Positions 23,801 through 35,757 of a DNA stretch of 64,000 nt are shown in pieces. The notes below the pieces were generated by a model, which saw nothing but the letters and a program-made list of their open reading frames with translations, was not told where the DNA came from and did not search any database. Source of the stretch: Pyrenula massariospora (lineage: Eukaryota; Ascomycota; Eurotiomycetes; Pyrenulales; Pyrenulaceae); contig JAGFMI010000020.1 of NCBI GenBank assembly GCA_021030905.1, forward strand, positions 124,001 through 188,000, written 5' to 3'. A program made the position numbers and the translations under genes. Position 1 is the first letter of the stretch, and each line of letters begins with the position of its first letter.

Positions 23801-24343
23801 CATGGTGGCTTAGACAAGCACGAACAACCGTTGGAATTCCTGGCGCCTTGGAATACGACAGAGTGGATACCATCACTGATAGCGACCTCATCAGCGCTCG
23901 GCCAAATACCGGACAATATGGCGCCCGCAAATTGGCTTGCAGGCAACCAAGTCGCATCTGTCATCCTCGAGTTGCTCTTGCACGACCTTGTATCAGATAT
24001 TAAACTACAAGTCTACAACATCGTGAACCCTCAAGCAGCTGAGTGGACATCGCTCGTCCCGGCAATTCAGGCCGGGCTGCCTGCGCCGTGCCGAACGGGC
24101 TCGTTCCATGATTGGCTGGCATTGTTGAAAAAACTCGATACAGAGGATCCAGTCAACCTTGTGAAGTATCCATCGCTGAAACTGATCAACTTTTTGAACT
24201 ATCTAGAGGATCGTCCGGACCGAGTGGAGTTTGCGATCGAGAGAGCTCAGGCGGCGAGCCCGACCCTGGCAAATATGTCACCGATTTCAGCGGATGACAT
24301 GGCGCAGTGGATGGAACAGTGGGCGTTTCAACAGCACTTATAG
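20884..24343 (+). CDS. NRPS-like A-T-R carboxylic acid reductase
   Basis: Six exons, 20884-21180, 21272-21539, 21600-21844, 21898-22102, 22136-22390 and 22446-24343, give 1055 aa. The adenylation domain (about 1-525) has 'HSSGSTGAPKPIT' near 184-195, 'TFGS..STETG' near 337-347 and the terminal Lys in 'RSPKGTVIR' near 522. The carrier domain has the phosphopantetheine Ser in 'NGLDSLNS' (about 597). The reductase domain starts 'ILTGSTGSLG' (about 688), an NAD(P)H Rossmann loop, and contains 'YGQSKYVAERIL' with the SDR Tyr and Lys. Such proteins activate a carboxylic acid as AMP ester, load it as thioester and reduce it to aldehyde or alcohol. No condensation domain is present. The fourth intron is only 33 nt and covers an in-frame stop, so functionality depends on that splice. 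Confidence 0.85.
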
Positions 24344-24826
24344 AGCAACATTTAAAGGCTTAAATGCCTACACTCCTGCACAACAAGTGAGGAAACGTGT
24401 CGACCCTCCAGCCAGAATCTCGAAGATTCCTACCTCAGAGATCTCACGATGCTTTTGCGAATGCTTACACAGTGCCCTCTTTGTTGCTCTTCTACTATCA
24501 TGTAGCTGCTACACCATTAACTCTCAACAAAGGATTGCTATTGCTTAAGAAATATCACTCCGTTAGAACTATCTATCCACAAGGAAGAGACGTACCCGTA
24601 CTAAGCGAATAACATTTTTCGCATACTGAATCTTCCTTATGGATACCAGCCCTCACGTTCGTAGCCACAGTGCGCCTCGCCTCTGCATCTCGATCAAACA
24701 GCAAATCTGCACCTATAACGCTAACCACGGGCTACCCAGGGAATTTACGAAAAGAGAAGGCTCATTCGCTAGCTGCACATGTATGATAGCACGTACGGTG
24801 AGGCATAACTGACACTGTCCAGATGC

Positions 24827-24974
24827 CTATCCCTTGTCTGGCTGCAAATGGGCCAATTTTCTAATCGGTCCCGCTCTTGTCCGTGCTATCCCAACAATCT
24901 AATGATATTGGATAGTGTGGACCATTTTGTGACCAATTAGAACATTGGCTCATTTGCGGCAGGACAAGGGATAG
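24827..24974. repeat. MITE-like element with 44-bp imperfect inverted repeats
   Basis: Left arm 24827-24870 begins CTATCCCTTGTC and ends CTAATCGGTC. Right arm 24931-24974 is its reverse complement with about seven mismatches, starting GACCAATTAG and ending GACAAGGGATAG. The 60-bp middle holds a further small palindrome (GCTATCC...GGATAG). There is no coding capacity. No clear target-site duplication is visible, so transposition is inferred from structure alone. Confidence 0.65.
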
Positions 24975-26074
24975 CCGCGCCCATAAGGGTGCCTACGGGG
25001 GTGCCTATAATGACGCGCTTCACTGCCATCAGGCCAACTTTTGATTAATTTTCGAATTGCTTTACTGCATGATCGTAGCACGGACTCAGCTGTGCGCCCT
25101 TTTCTGCGGGACGAACGGCACTTGCCCCCTCCCTGCTCTTTGCGAACCATCTCGCTCAACGCAATGCCCGACAGCTTGCATGAGAGTCAAAATAATCCTG
25201 GCGGCGACTAATAGTCATCTTTAGCTCCACAGGCAGCACCCAAGATCGTCTTTCAGCCGCGGCATGACTTCATGGCTGGTGCATTGCACTGCTATACTGA
25301 CATGGGACGAGATAAATTTCATCCAGATTATCAGCGGCGGCTTCTGTCCGGCTTATCAGCTGAATGCAAGATAACTTTATTCGCCATCCCCTGATTTGTT
25401 CGACCAAGGTTCGTATTGCAGGAACGTGCAGGAACTGCTACGCTTCTGCATGGTCCTTTCCTAGGCCGCTGCCTTGGGCAACAGCATTCCAATGAGATCT
25501 GCGTTGATATCAGCATCCGAGGTTGAATGACTGTCTTGGGGCACAAACACAACATCGAAGCGATTGCGGTCGCATTCTGCGAGGCTTAACCTGAACGCGG
25601 AACATGCGGCAAGGAGGCTCACTTGCCTTTCCCACTTGTCATGGATTTGACTCTAAGTCGTCCACTTTGAGACCTTGCTACTACTTCATCCATACGGGGA
25701 AAGATACTTGACCATTAATAGCCGGCGATTGGGCACTTACAGAGCCATTTAGACCGAAAGCGTCATCAAAGCTTGGGCCTTACAAGGACTAGGTGACAAG
25801 CTCCAGCATCATCCTTAGCCGGTTGATCACGACGCGGGACCGGGCCTCGGATTCCTTTGAAGGTGGCGGGCAGCCTCCGTCCCAAATGGTAGGCAGAGGA
25901 TCTCGGAAAGAAGGGCTCGGTGGGCTTGTGTTTGGTGCAGCACAGCTTGGCAGCGATGTAGATCGATTGAGTTAGGCCTATTTAGACGGCCAAATTTTGT
26001 CAAGCTCCGACCGGCATTACTCTATTCCTTTGGCGAAGACACTTGACTCAATAATGCGACATACTCCTGCAAAA

Positions 26075-26087
26075 AGTATATATCAGC
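26075..26087 (+). promoter_or_regulatory. TATA-like element before P450 gene
   Basis: AGTATATATCAGC lies about 60 nt upstream of the P450 start codon at 26139, in a position expected for a core promoter. This is assigned on sequence and position only. Confidence 0.35.
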
Positions 26088-26138
26088 AGCTCTAAGTCTC
26101 GCGACCGATACTTGGTGGATTCTTTTTCATCAGAAAGA

Positions 26139-28226
26139 ATGCTGCTCAACCTTGAGATTACCTCATGCGTTGTCGCAGGGGTGCTGTCTCATGTTTGTAT
26201 CTTTGTCCGTGGAGAATGGCATCTCAAAGCACCGATGCTATTGCGAATCTCCATCATACTCTCTATACTTTTAACACTTGTTGGAATGAGACTCAGACAT
26301 TGCGAAATCCTCACTGCCTTCGTGTTGCTCCTGCGTAGTGCTATCTTGTATCTCTTTTCCCTGTTCGCAAGCATTTGTATCTATCGGCTTAGACTCCATC
26401 GGCTTAGTGCCTTTCCAGGTCCTCCCCTAGCTGCGCTATCAAAGCTCTGGCATGTCTGGAAATGCCGGACATCACAGAATCATCTGGTGCTTGACAAAAT
26501 TTTCAAGCAGTATGGCGAAGTCGTTCGCACAGGTATGAGACGCAACAGGCCGAACAAGCAAGCGACCGGAGCTGAACTAGCGCCTCTATGAAAGGTCCAA
26601 ATGAATTGACCATCTTCACACCTTTAGCTATGAAAGAAGTTCTTGAAGCGAACAAGAATTGCATCCGGAAGTCCCCGTGGTACGACTTTTTGTCTCCGCT
26701 CTACGGCCTAGTTTCAATTCGAGACCACGTTTTACACGATCAGAGGCGCCGCGTCTGGGATCGGGGCTTTTCGACGAAAGGTGAGCGCTGGCCAAAATTT
26801 GTCACAGCCGTAGCTCATAAAAGGCTTCAGCACTCTCGGAATACAAGAGCCGCATCATTAAGCACGGCGAAAAGCTCAAGGTATGTGTTGCGGAACACGG
26901 AGGTCGGCCGGTAGACCTAAAGCAATGGTTCTACTGGTTCAGTTTCGACATCATGGGCGATTTCGCCTTCTCTCGATCTTTCGATATGCTCGAAAATGCC
27001 CAATGGCATCATGCTATCAACTTGCTCCGCGGCGGTATGTCACTTTTGGGGAACTTGACGCCTGTGCCCTGGCTCGGTCAATTACTGTTGAGCATTACGA
27101 TACTTCCCCCTGTCCGCGACTGGAATTTGATGATTGCTTGGTGCAGCCGACGTATGGATGAGCGATTTAAGGTAGGTTGAGGCAACGTAGACAGCTAACA
27201 GATGACCGACGCTTAGTACTGCCGTTTTAGAGGACTCCTAAGGATCCCGATGTAAGTTCTATTCAGATCTTGGTGGAAATACTTGTACTCCAATCGCTAA
27301 TCTTGCCCACAGGTCTCCGAATGGCTCATAAATGCCTACCGCAACTCTGACAAAACGGCCGCAGACATGAATCTCTTGAATGGAGATGCAATCACCATGG
27401 TAATAGCTGGGAGGTATTTCCAAATCGATTATTTCGAGCAGCTACAGCCGCTAAGAGTAATATCGATAGCGATACTGTCGCGCAAACGCTCGTATACCTT
27501 TTTTACCGCCTTGCAGAACACCATGAACAGCAGAACAAGTTATTCACTGAGCTACAAGGCATTGAATCCATCTACGACTTCTCCCTATTGAAGGGCCTCC
27601 CATATCTGAACGCTGTCATCAACGAGACTCTCAGGCTACACCCCGCCGTACCAACTGGCGGTCTTCGCGAGTCACCGCCAGAGGGCATGACTGTTGACGG
27701 CCATTTCATTCCAGGTGCAGTGATATTGTGCGCACCGCAGTACTCAATATTTAGACGTACGCCTTCCTCAGGAATACGGGGAGAAAGGAACGCTCACTTA
27801 GTCGATAGTTGAGAGCAACTTTGTTCGCCCAGCGGATTTCATTCCCGAACGCTGGTGCACTCAGCCCGAGTTTGTCAAGAACAAACATGCTTTCGCACCC
27901 TTCTCACTAGGTAGGTTCATTCTTCGCTTCCAGTTGACAAAATGTTATAGCACAGCTTTTGGGGACTTATGCATGAGCTAATAGAACTATGGTTAGGCCG
28001 CTCGAGCTGCGTAGGGAAGAACCTCGCGCTGGACGAGCTTCGCTTTGTATCCGCACTCCTAGTCTCGGAGTTTGATGTGCAATTCACCGTGGAGCGGGAT
28101 AGTATGAGGGTTATTGAGGATATGATTGATCAATTCACTTCAGTCCCGGGACACATTGAGCTTCGCTTTATACGCAGAGCTGATCGAGTTGATCCAAGGA
28201 TAGAGAAGGCGAATGACTTTCCTTAG
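26139..28226 (+). CDS. cytochrome P450 monooxygenase
   Basis: Eight exons, 26139-26532, 26595-26780, 26831-27171, 27231-27251, 27313-27413, 27470-27756, 27809-27910 and 27997-28226, give 553 aa in one frame. The N-terminus has about three hydrophobic helices (1-90), then the hinge 'FPGPPLAALSKLW'. Core motifs are intact: I-helix 'AGSDT' (about 346-350), the ExxR helix 'ETLRLHP' (E400, R403), 'FIPERW' and the heme loop 'FSLGRSSCVGKN' with the Cys ligand near 482. It should be an ER-anchored monooxygenase using a reductase partner. Exon 4 is only 21 nt. It lies between the NRPS-like and GMC genes on the same strand, so it probably oxidises the pathway intermediate. Confidence 0.88.
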
Positions 28227-28595
28227 TTGTCAGCTATGAAGGGACTTGGCTGTAAGCTAATTTTACGAGGAGTTATGTAGCGGCTAAGTGCAAAATGGGC
28301 TGTACGATTATCGAAGCAGCTTCGAGCCTCCAGATGTGGGACAGCGGAAGATGCGCACGAAAGCGAACATATTTGAGCAATCTTCTAGAAAAGTAGTTCC
28401 AAAAAATTTAGAGTTCTCGATGTTCTTGCGCCGAAACAAGTTGTTGGCTATGCTTGCCTGCCTGCCGCATTCCCATGCGTTGCACAAAGCAGGAAACCCC
28501 TGCCATGCCTTACAAATATTACAGTTAAGAGCGGCCGTACCCTGAACCCATGACTCGCGATCTTCTCTCTTCATCAATACAAAGCAATTTTCGAA
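28227..28595. other. intergenic P450-GMC spacer
   Basis: Short spacer between two co-oriented cluster genes. It holds the P450 3' end and the GMC gene promoter. Nothing else was recognised. Confidence 0.45.
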
Positions 28596-30543
28596 ATGAG
28601 TACAAATACCGAATTCGACTTCATCATCGCTGGAGGCGGAACAGCGGGCCTCGTCGTCGCTGCACGACTTTCAGAAAATCCAAATGTACAAGTACTAGTC
28701 ATAGAAGCAGGCACGGATCATGCGGAAGAATCGCGTGTAAAAGTGCCTGGAAAATGGTTTACACTGATAGGGAGCGATGTCGATTGGGGATTCACGTCAA
28801 CTGAGCAGGTTCGTTCTCTCCTCTCTACACACTCTCCTAACTACTGCGACTCTATCTTGCTGGCTATTTAGAAAGCATTGCCTATCTATCGGCTTATAAT
28901 GGCTGATACAAACGTTCCAATAGCCGGGACTTTATGGACGCACACTTGGGCAGCCCCAAGGTCGCTTGCTCGGCGGCAGCAGCGCGATCAACGGGCAAGC
29001 CTTCATTGCCGCCTCGTCGTCCGTGATTGATGCCTGGGCAAGCCTCGGAAATCCCAGTTGGACATGGGACAAGATGGCACCTTACTATCGCAAATTCCAC
29101 ACCCTCGATCTTCCAAAAAGCCCCGAACACCGCAAGCATCTCGGTCTGGAGCACCTTGACGAGTCAACCCACGGTAAATCCGGTCCCATAAAGGTGTACT
29201 ATGCGACGCCCTTGAGCGAGCCTCTTGCGCCAGCATGGACGGAAACATTTCGACAGCTCGGCTTCGAAGCCATGAGCGACCCAGCCTCTGGCGCTGTAAT
29301 TGGCGGGTTCAGTTCTCCGGCGACCATTGATGCTCAGAGTAAAGAGCGAAGCCATTCCGCAAATGCCCACTGGAAAGAAGCATGGGGACGACCAAACCTG
29401 CACTTACTTACTGATACGATCGTCAAGGAGGTCTTACTCAAGGGCAGCGACGGAGATGCTGTGGCTACTGGAGTCAAGATTCAACGTGGCGGAGAAACGG
29501 AGCAAATATTCGCTGAGCGGGAGGTTATACTTGCCGCTGGAGCGTACCAGACACCGAAAATCTTGGAGCTTTCTGGGATTGGACACGCAGACATACTCAA
29601 GAGCAAAGGAATCGACCCACTCATCGCGAACCCAGGGGTTGGGGAGAACCTACAAGACCATCTCATGACCGGAATCAGCTTCGAAGTCAACGACGACGTC
29701 CAGACCCTTGACGCACTCCGCATGAAAGACTCGGCAGCGACTCAAGCGGCAGAAGAGGCCTACAACATGCGTAAAGAGGGTCCCTACGCTCTCGGCGGCT
29801 TCAACTACTACTCTGTGATGCCCATCACGCACTCCTCCTCCCCGCCTCCCATCACCGCCTCCCTTGCCGCGCACCCTTCCGCTCTTGACACCAACGGCAA
29901 CACCGGTCTCCAGCGCCAATACGCCTTCCTCACCTCCGTCGTTCAAAGCACGACCCAGGGCTCCGGCGGCATCTACCTCTCCCCGCGCGGCACGACCTAC
30001 GGCGCCAGCACCCGCGCACAGGACTACAGCATCAGCACCCTCCCCGGGAAATACATCACGCTGGGCCTCACGTTACTGCAGCCTTTCTCGCGGGGCAACG
30101 TCCACATCGCCTCCACGGACGGGGCGGAGCCCCCGACCATCGACCCCCGCGCGCTCAGCAACCCGCTCGACGTCGACGTCATGGCGGCGCACCTCGCGTT
30201 CATCGAGCGGCTCGCGGCGACCGCGCCCTTGAAGGATTTTCTGAAGGTCGGCGGGAGACGGAATGCGGCCGGCGCGGTGGGCAGGGATGCGGAGGCGGCG
30301 AGGGAGTGGGTGCGGAGAAGCGCGCTGAGCCAGTGGCATCCGTGCGGGACGTGCGCGATGATGGGGCGGGAGATGGGAGGCGTGGTAGGGGAGCGGTTGG
30401 TGGTTTACGGGACGCGGAATCTGCGGGTCGCCGATGCGAGTGTGATGCCGATCATTCCGCGGGGCAATATTCAGAGTGGTGTGTACATGGTTGCGGAGAG
30501 GGCGGCGGATTTGATCAAGGAGGATCATGGATTGGGCATGTAG
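28596..30543 (+). CDS. GMC-family FAD-dependent oxidoreductase
   Basis: Two exons, 28596-28808 and 28924-30543, with a phase-0 intron give 610 aa. The N-terminal FAD-binding Rossmann motif reads 'FIIAGGGTAGLVVAARL' (about 9-25). The GMC signature 'RLLGGSSAINGQAFIA' follows just after the splice. The second GMC signature 'GAYQTPKILELSGIG' lies mid-protein. The C-terminal catalytic pair is visible as H543 in 'SQWHPCGTCAM' and N586 in 'PRGNIQSG'. GMC enzymes oxidise alcohols, including sugars, aryl alcohols and pathway intermediates. No signal peptide is seen, so it probably works inside the cell on a cluster intermediate. The second half of the gene is markedly GC-rich compared with its surroundings. 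Confidence 0.9.
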
Positions 30544-32627
30544 AGGGATCTGTGTGAGTGTGTGGATGGAGGTCGGGGAGGGGGGAGAGGGGCAAGACCT
30601 GGATTCTGTCAATTAATGCAGGAGAGCGGATGGCGTGTTAGCTTAGGAAACTTTCTGCACGTGCGACTTTTCACAAGGCTCATGTCGACGCTAGAATTCT
30701 CATGACGCAAGACGCGCGTCTGTAGCACAACATCAGTAGTACTGAATTAGGCTGCACATTGAAGATGCTGCGTGCTTAGCCGCTCACAGATGGAGAATTT
30801 TTTGTTATCGAGCCACTACAGCTTTGCAATTTCGGAAGCGGACGTATGCAGCTACTAATAACAATAAAATTTCAAAAAATTACTGTAACAATGAGATTAA
30901 AATTTGTTATTATTAAACTTAGGCAGGGATTTTTGTAAGTCCTTATTTTGCGCACAACCTCATGTCGCGCACACCTTAAATAGAAATTGCCCCCTTTCTA
31001 TAAATAAAGATATTATCATTTTGAAAAAATTCATTTTACGAGTAATAATTTTAAACTTGTTTAAATCCCACTTTGTATTAAGACATAGAAAAGTAACATT
31101 TTTATATCTTTTAATCTTTAATAAAAATAGATGAGCTTCTATCATAAAGAATATACCTTTTCTATACTTAATAAAATTTTAATTATAAGCAGACTGAATC
31201 AGAGGCGGTTTAAATTAAAGGTATCTAGGCATTAGGTACGACGTGGTGTTCAGCTAACATATTGAAATAGGGGTGAGCTTTCGAAGCGAGTGAACCATCG
31301 AGCATTCTTGAGCCGCAGAACCTCAATGAGCGATCCAATTCATGGGAGACGAAACCCGCTAGTGATTAGCCCTGGCTTAGACCCGACGGCCACGGCTCGC
31401 TTGAGAGACGATTGGATCGTAAAGGTAATGCGTAACGGTATTGACGATACGAGTATCGTCGCTCAAATAGAACGGTCTTTGACAACAAGGCAGAGCACGC
31501 AGACGGCATATAAACGCCCTCTTCTGATGGCACGGCAATTGCTCTCCCTGTCACGCTAGTTGAAGCCGAGTCAAAGAGCCGAAACTTCAACCCGACCTCG
31601 AACCTTCTTCTAAATAGCTTGCTGCTGTCCAACACACCTTTTCGGGCTGGACAAACTCATTCATCGGAAGCAGAAATGATTACGACAAGGGTAGAGATAC
31701 CCACACAACTTCAAGTGCTTATCAATCGCTTCGGGCCGTCCCTCGAATCGGTAAAAGATCAACGAGACGGCCATAACGCCTGCAAGGATCCCGCGGCTTT
31801 CCGGACCACTTACCGAATTACTAGACGCATTCTTGGGATTCGCGCCCGCTATCGGTCGATCCATGCAGCTTGGATGTACCACGTCCGTCCGATAACGAAA
31901 CCGTAGAAATAAACATGTGCAAGTAAGAACGGTTAGAGCAATACAGCTACAATTCGCATGGTTGGCCTGTTAAAAATAAATTATAAATATTTATAAATGT
32001 TTAAATAACTCAGAAAGTATCTTTATAAACATTAAGTGTTTCAAGGACATCTAAAATATTGTTGAATATGCATCCCTTTCAGAACGTATTAAGGCCAAAA
32101 AATAGAGCCCCCCGACCCGGGTAGTATACTTTGGAAGAATTGTTCATATGAAAGCAACCGACCGACCAACCAACCAACCGTAAATCATATTTGGAAATAG
32201 TCAGGCAAAAGCAGGAAAAGTAATATACGCTTGTTTGGGACATGGCTGAAGTATACATTCAATCAAAAGTTATCGGCTATGGTAACTCTGATCGTCTCGG
32301 TAGCCACAGTCTTGGTTATAGAAGCCGGCAGCAGGGAAAATCATAGGATCAGGGAAGTTTGAGGAGAATTAAGGACAATCATTGGTCAAATGTCAATATT
32401 TGCTGCTTGCAATTATGTGCCCAAGGGGCAAGGTGAACCCAAGGGGCTAAGTTCTGGTTGACCCATGGCAAATATAGTACAGTACTGTTGAGCCCGTATT
32501 ACACCTTATATCTTTTAGTGTCCCTGCCGCTCGGCTTTCCTCCAGAACTTTGTGCGTAGAATCCGCCCTCCAGCCTTCCTACCATCCGCCTTTATTCTCC
32601 GTTGGGCAATCCGGGCGGTTGTGGACT
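30544..32627. other. 2-kb intergenic region with AT-rich islands
   Basis: About 30840-31200 and 31965-32070 are strongly AT-rich, with long A/T runs and few G or C. Between them are short frames without family resemblance (31290-31920). A small CCAA/CCGA tandem stretch occurs near 32158-32179. This looks like degraded repeat sequence; no gene was supported. Confidence 0.5.
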
Positions 32628-33920
32628 ATGTCAACGCCACATGGCAATGACCAAGGCCCTTCTCTGCTAGCGGCATCCTATTCCCTAGTCATCCTTTCTG
32701 CAATCGCAGTCACCCTTCGATTTTTTGGCCGACATGTCGAGCGTAAGGTTGGGTTCTGGTGGGATGACTGGCTATCGCTGGTCTCATTGGTGAGACACTT
32801 GCAGCATCCTTTTTGACTCTACTAAGATTCAAGGTAGGCTTTCGTTTGCGTCAATTGCGGTTTGACAATATACTGGGTCCATATCGGTCTGGGAAAACAT
32901 ATCAACGAAGTCTCGACTCCAGCCTCTCGTCTCCTCCTGATTGACTACGTGAACGAGATCATGTACACCAATGGCATCTCATCTATAAAAGTGTCAGTCG
33001 TGGTGTTTTATCTACGCGTTTTTAAGACTGTTAAGCTGTACCGATTGTGCTGTTGGATCACGATCGCAATCCTTGTCATCTGGTGCATATTCTTCGATTT
33101 CCGCCTCATTTTCACCTGCGTTCCTGTCCAGAAGTTCTGGGATCCCACAATCGACCATGGTAGTTGCAGGCCCGAGAAGCCTGATTACATGGCCACGGCT
33201 ATATCGAACATTGTGATCGACGTTCTAATCCTAACTTTACCTATGCCTATGATCTGGCGCTTGAACGCGCCCACACTACGAAAGGTTGGGTTGGTGATGA
33301 TTTTCATTGCAGGCTACAGGTAGGTCTCAGCCCTGCTTCGCGCGGGAGAACGCTCAATGTCTGCAGTGTCGTTATTCTTTCTGTTCTGCGACTTGTCTCC
33401 ATCGTTCAGCTAGGGAATGCGCCCCAGGAGGACATATCTTGTGAGTTTTGTTCCAGACTTTAACATCGAAATAGGTGCTGACCCTCGACTTCAAGGGAAC
33501 ATTGCCAATCCTGAGCTTTTGGTAGTTTGCGAAATGTCCTTAGCTCTAATAAGTAGCTGCGTTCCAGCGATCTTTACTCTGGCCAGACATGTTATCCGGC
33601 AGCATTTCCCAAGCCTCGCGGCAAAACTGACCAACTCCAAGGGCTCCTCAGCTGCGAAAACCGTCAGTACTGGGTTGACTATGAATTCCGCATACTCGCG
33701 AAATGCCAACAGATTTGTGCCGCTACATGACTCAGCTCCGCAAGAGTCGGAGGAGGTTCTCTTGAAAGGAGTGCCAAGCACAAGGGCACATGTGGAGTCC
33801 ACAGCGCCAGGTAACTCCCAAAGCCCCTTTTGGACAGATGGTCCCGTGAGAGTAGAGATACCGTTGCAAGAGATTCACGTTCGAGATGATGTAGACGTTC
33901 ATAGGGAGCTGCGATCGTAA
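32628..33920 (+). CDS. PTH11-like / fungal rhodopsin-fold membrane protein
   Basis: Four exons, 32628-32789, 32838-33319, 33367-33440 and 33496-33920, give 380 aa. Seven hydrophobic helices are visible. The family's diagnostic 'WWDDWLSL' at the end of helix 2 and the 'DVLILTLPMPMIWRL' helix both match the fungal integral-membrane (rhodopsin-like, PTH11-related) family. The third exon reads 'SVVILSVLRLVSIVQLG' and the splice restores 'EDISW', both typical of the family. The C-terminal 120 residues are polar and Ser-rich. Such proteins are considered GPCR-like sensors; some lie in metabolite clusters. The ligand is unknown. Confidence 0.82.
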
Positions 33921-34631
33921 AATCTAACTACGCACTCTTCTATACAAAAGTCCAATACCTTTTGGGAAGCAGTCCATCAGAAGACTTTGCCATCTTCATT
34001 GTTGAATCTTAAAATCCGATTTACTCTAAAATGGGTACGCCGGTATCTAAGACTCTTTGACACTGCTATCGTGAAGCAATTGGTCAAGCCGACTTGCACT
34101 GAGCTCTCCAATAATACTCACATCAAAGGTTGAAGAAGAGCTGGCTCCTTCGATCTTGCATGCAAGAATGCAACGTAGCCACCCTATTTCCGGACAGGAA
34201 CTTACAGAAGACATGTATCTCTGCAAATCACTTCAGGAAAAAATGGAAAACACAAATAAATTCAGTGAGGTTAATGATAATTTCAATAAACTTTTGAAGC
34301 CATACTGTCTACAGACAGCTTCTTATATAGATTAGATATACGATTATCTGGGGACAACTTTCCATACCAATTAGATATGCAACTATCTAGGATGGCCATT
34401 TATACTAACTATATGTATATCTATCTGTAAACGCCAAGGCTCATGGAACAATCTGCAGGCACGAACCACTTCTCTACAATGAACCCTGCCTATAAGCAAT
34501 CGCCATTCAGATTATTTCGGCGAATGAGCAAAGAGGTGTAACGCAATTCACCGCCTCAGCACACACCCCTTTTTATAATTACTCTCTACTTTTAATATGC
34601 CCAGCCTTGTCAACACGACGAATTCCAAAAT
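33921..34631. other. intergenic between convergent genes
   Basis: Holds the 3' ends of the rhodopsin-like gene and of the minus-strand methyltransferase gene. A locally repetitive stretch around 34320-34430 has three variants of 'TATATAGATTAGATAT'/'ATTAGATATGCAACTATC'. No gene was seen. Confidence 0.4.
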
Positions 34632-35757
34632 CTACCCAGCCCGCTTCCTCGCAACTACAAGCACCATCCCCATCCTCACACTCATGCCCTTCATTATCTC
34701 GTCCATCGCGCCATGGTACAGCTCCAACAACTCCATCTCCCTCACGGTCTCGTCGTCCAGCCGTTCAAGCATCTCCCTCAGAGACAGCAGATGGATCTGG
34801 CTAGCCGGCTGCGCTAGATCGTCCGGCACGGCGCGCTGCTCGGATGCGAGCACGTTCGCAATGTCAGAATGGGACTGGAGAAGGTGAGGGAGTTTGCGGA
34901 TCCATCTGTTCAAGGAAGCCCCTTTTGGTCAGCTCGACTCATTTGACGATATGTTTTGCGGTCTTACCCTAGGTCTAGTTGGACGCCGCTCCGCGTCACC
35001 GCCTCGTAGATTCGCGTGTAAAACGCGTCGCAGTCGGCGCGTTGTACGTCTGGGCTTGCGGGAATACGCGGCAGCGATGCGACGTCGGCCTCGTTCCATT
35101 GGAGATAGCCCCCTGGTTCTGCGGAGGTGGTCAGTCAATCAATTTCCCGAACTTTTGAGTAGGTACCGCTGTTGTCACAGCAATAAGCTCACTTAGAAGG
35201 CTCAGGAGATTGTTGAGAAGGGCTGAGGGGTCCCCTCTATGGACGAGCAGCGCGGCGAGCCCAATGTAGACGATGTCGTATTTTCCTACTAGCTCGCTTA
35301 AGATCGGGGCTATTGCATCGAGCTGGCGCAGGGAGACGTGGGCGGGGAGCCAGCTCTTGTGGGGGAATTGCTGCGCGGAGATATCGAAGCCGTCTAGAGT
35401 TGCATTTGGGAGTTCTTTGGCGAGATCGATGAGCCAGATGCTATGAACGTTTCCATCGGCGTTAGCTAAAGACAGAATGACTTCCGACTGTGGCTTTCTG
35501 TTACCCTGTGCCGCATGCCACATCGGCAATGCTGATGTAAGCATCTTTCTCAACGGGAATCTCATGATGAAGCAGATATCCAAGTTCTCTTCGCCACATC
35601 CAATGCTGAAGGTATAGCCTTTCTCAGAAAGATCCGTCAGACGATTGGTAGCTCATGCAGCCTTAACCTAACATACGCAGCAGACATACCGTGTAGAGGC
35701 GTGGAAATCACGGCTAAGAAGGTAGCCGTCCCCTTTGTTCAACAATTTTCTATCCAT
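34632..35757 (-). CDS. SAM-dependent methyltransferase (LaeA/UMTA-like fold)
   Basis: Five exons, 35757-35690, 35618-35505, 35440-35193, 35118-34968 and 34905-34632, give 284 aa in one frame. The start ATG begins 'MDRKLLNKGDGYLLSRD', then 'STRLYLQHWMWRRELGYLLH', the N-terminal lead of this fungal family. SAM-binding motif I is split by intron 2 and restored on splicing as 'IADVACGTG' + 'IWLIDLAKELPNA' (about 52-72). 'LDGFDIS' and 'KPGGYLQWNEAD' give motif II and the post-strand-4 loop. It should methylate an O or N atom of a small molecule. It is transcribed divergently from the adenylating-enzyme gene across a 722-bp shared promoter. Confidence 0.85.

Larger units (their letters stand above)
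24344..26138. other. 1.8-kb intergenic region with a small inverted-repeat element
   Basis: No supported coding gene. It holds the 148-bp inverted-repeat element at 24827-24974 and the P450 promoter at its right end. Confidence 0.5.

Noticed and set aside
29864-30612. Long frames on both strands inside the 3' half of the GMC gene
   Set aside because: Low-complexity translations (Pro/Ser/Arg or Arg/His rich) created by the GC-rich third codon positions of the GMC gene.
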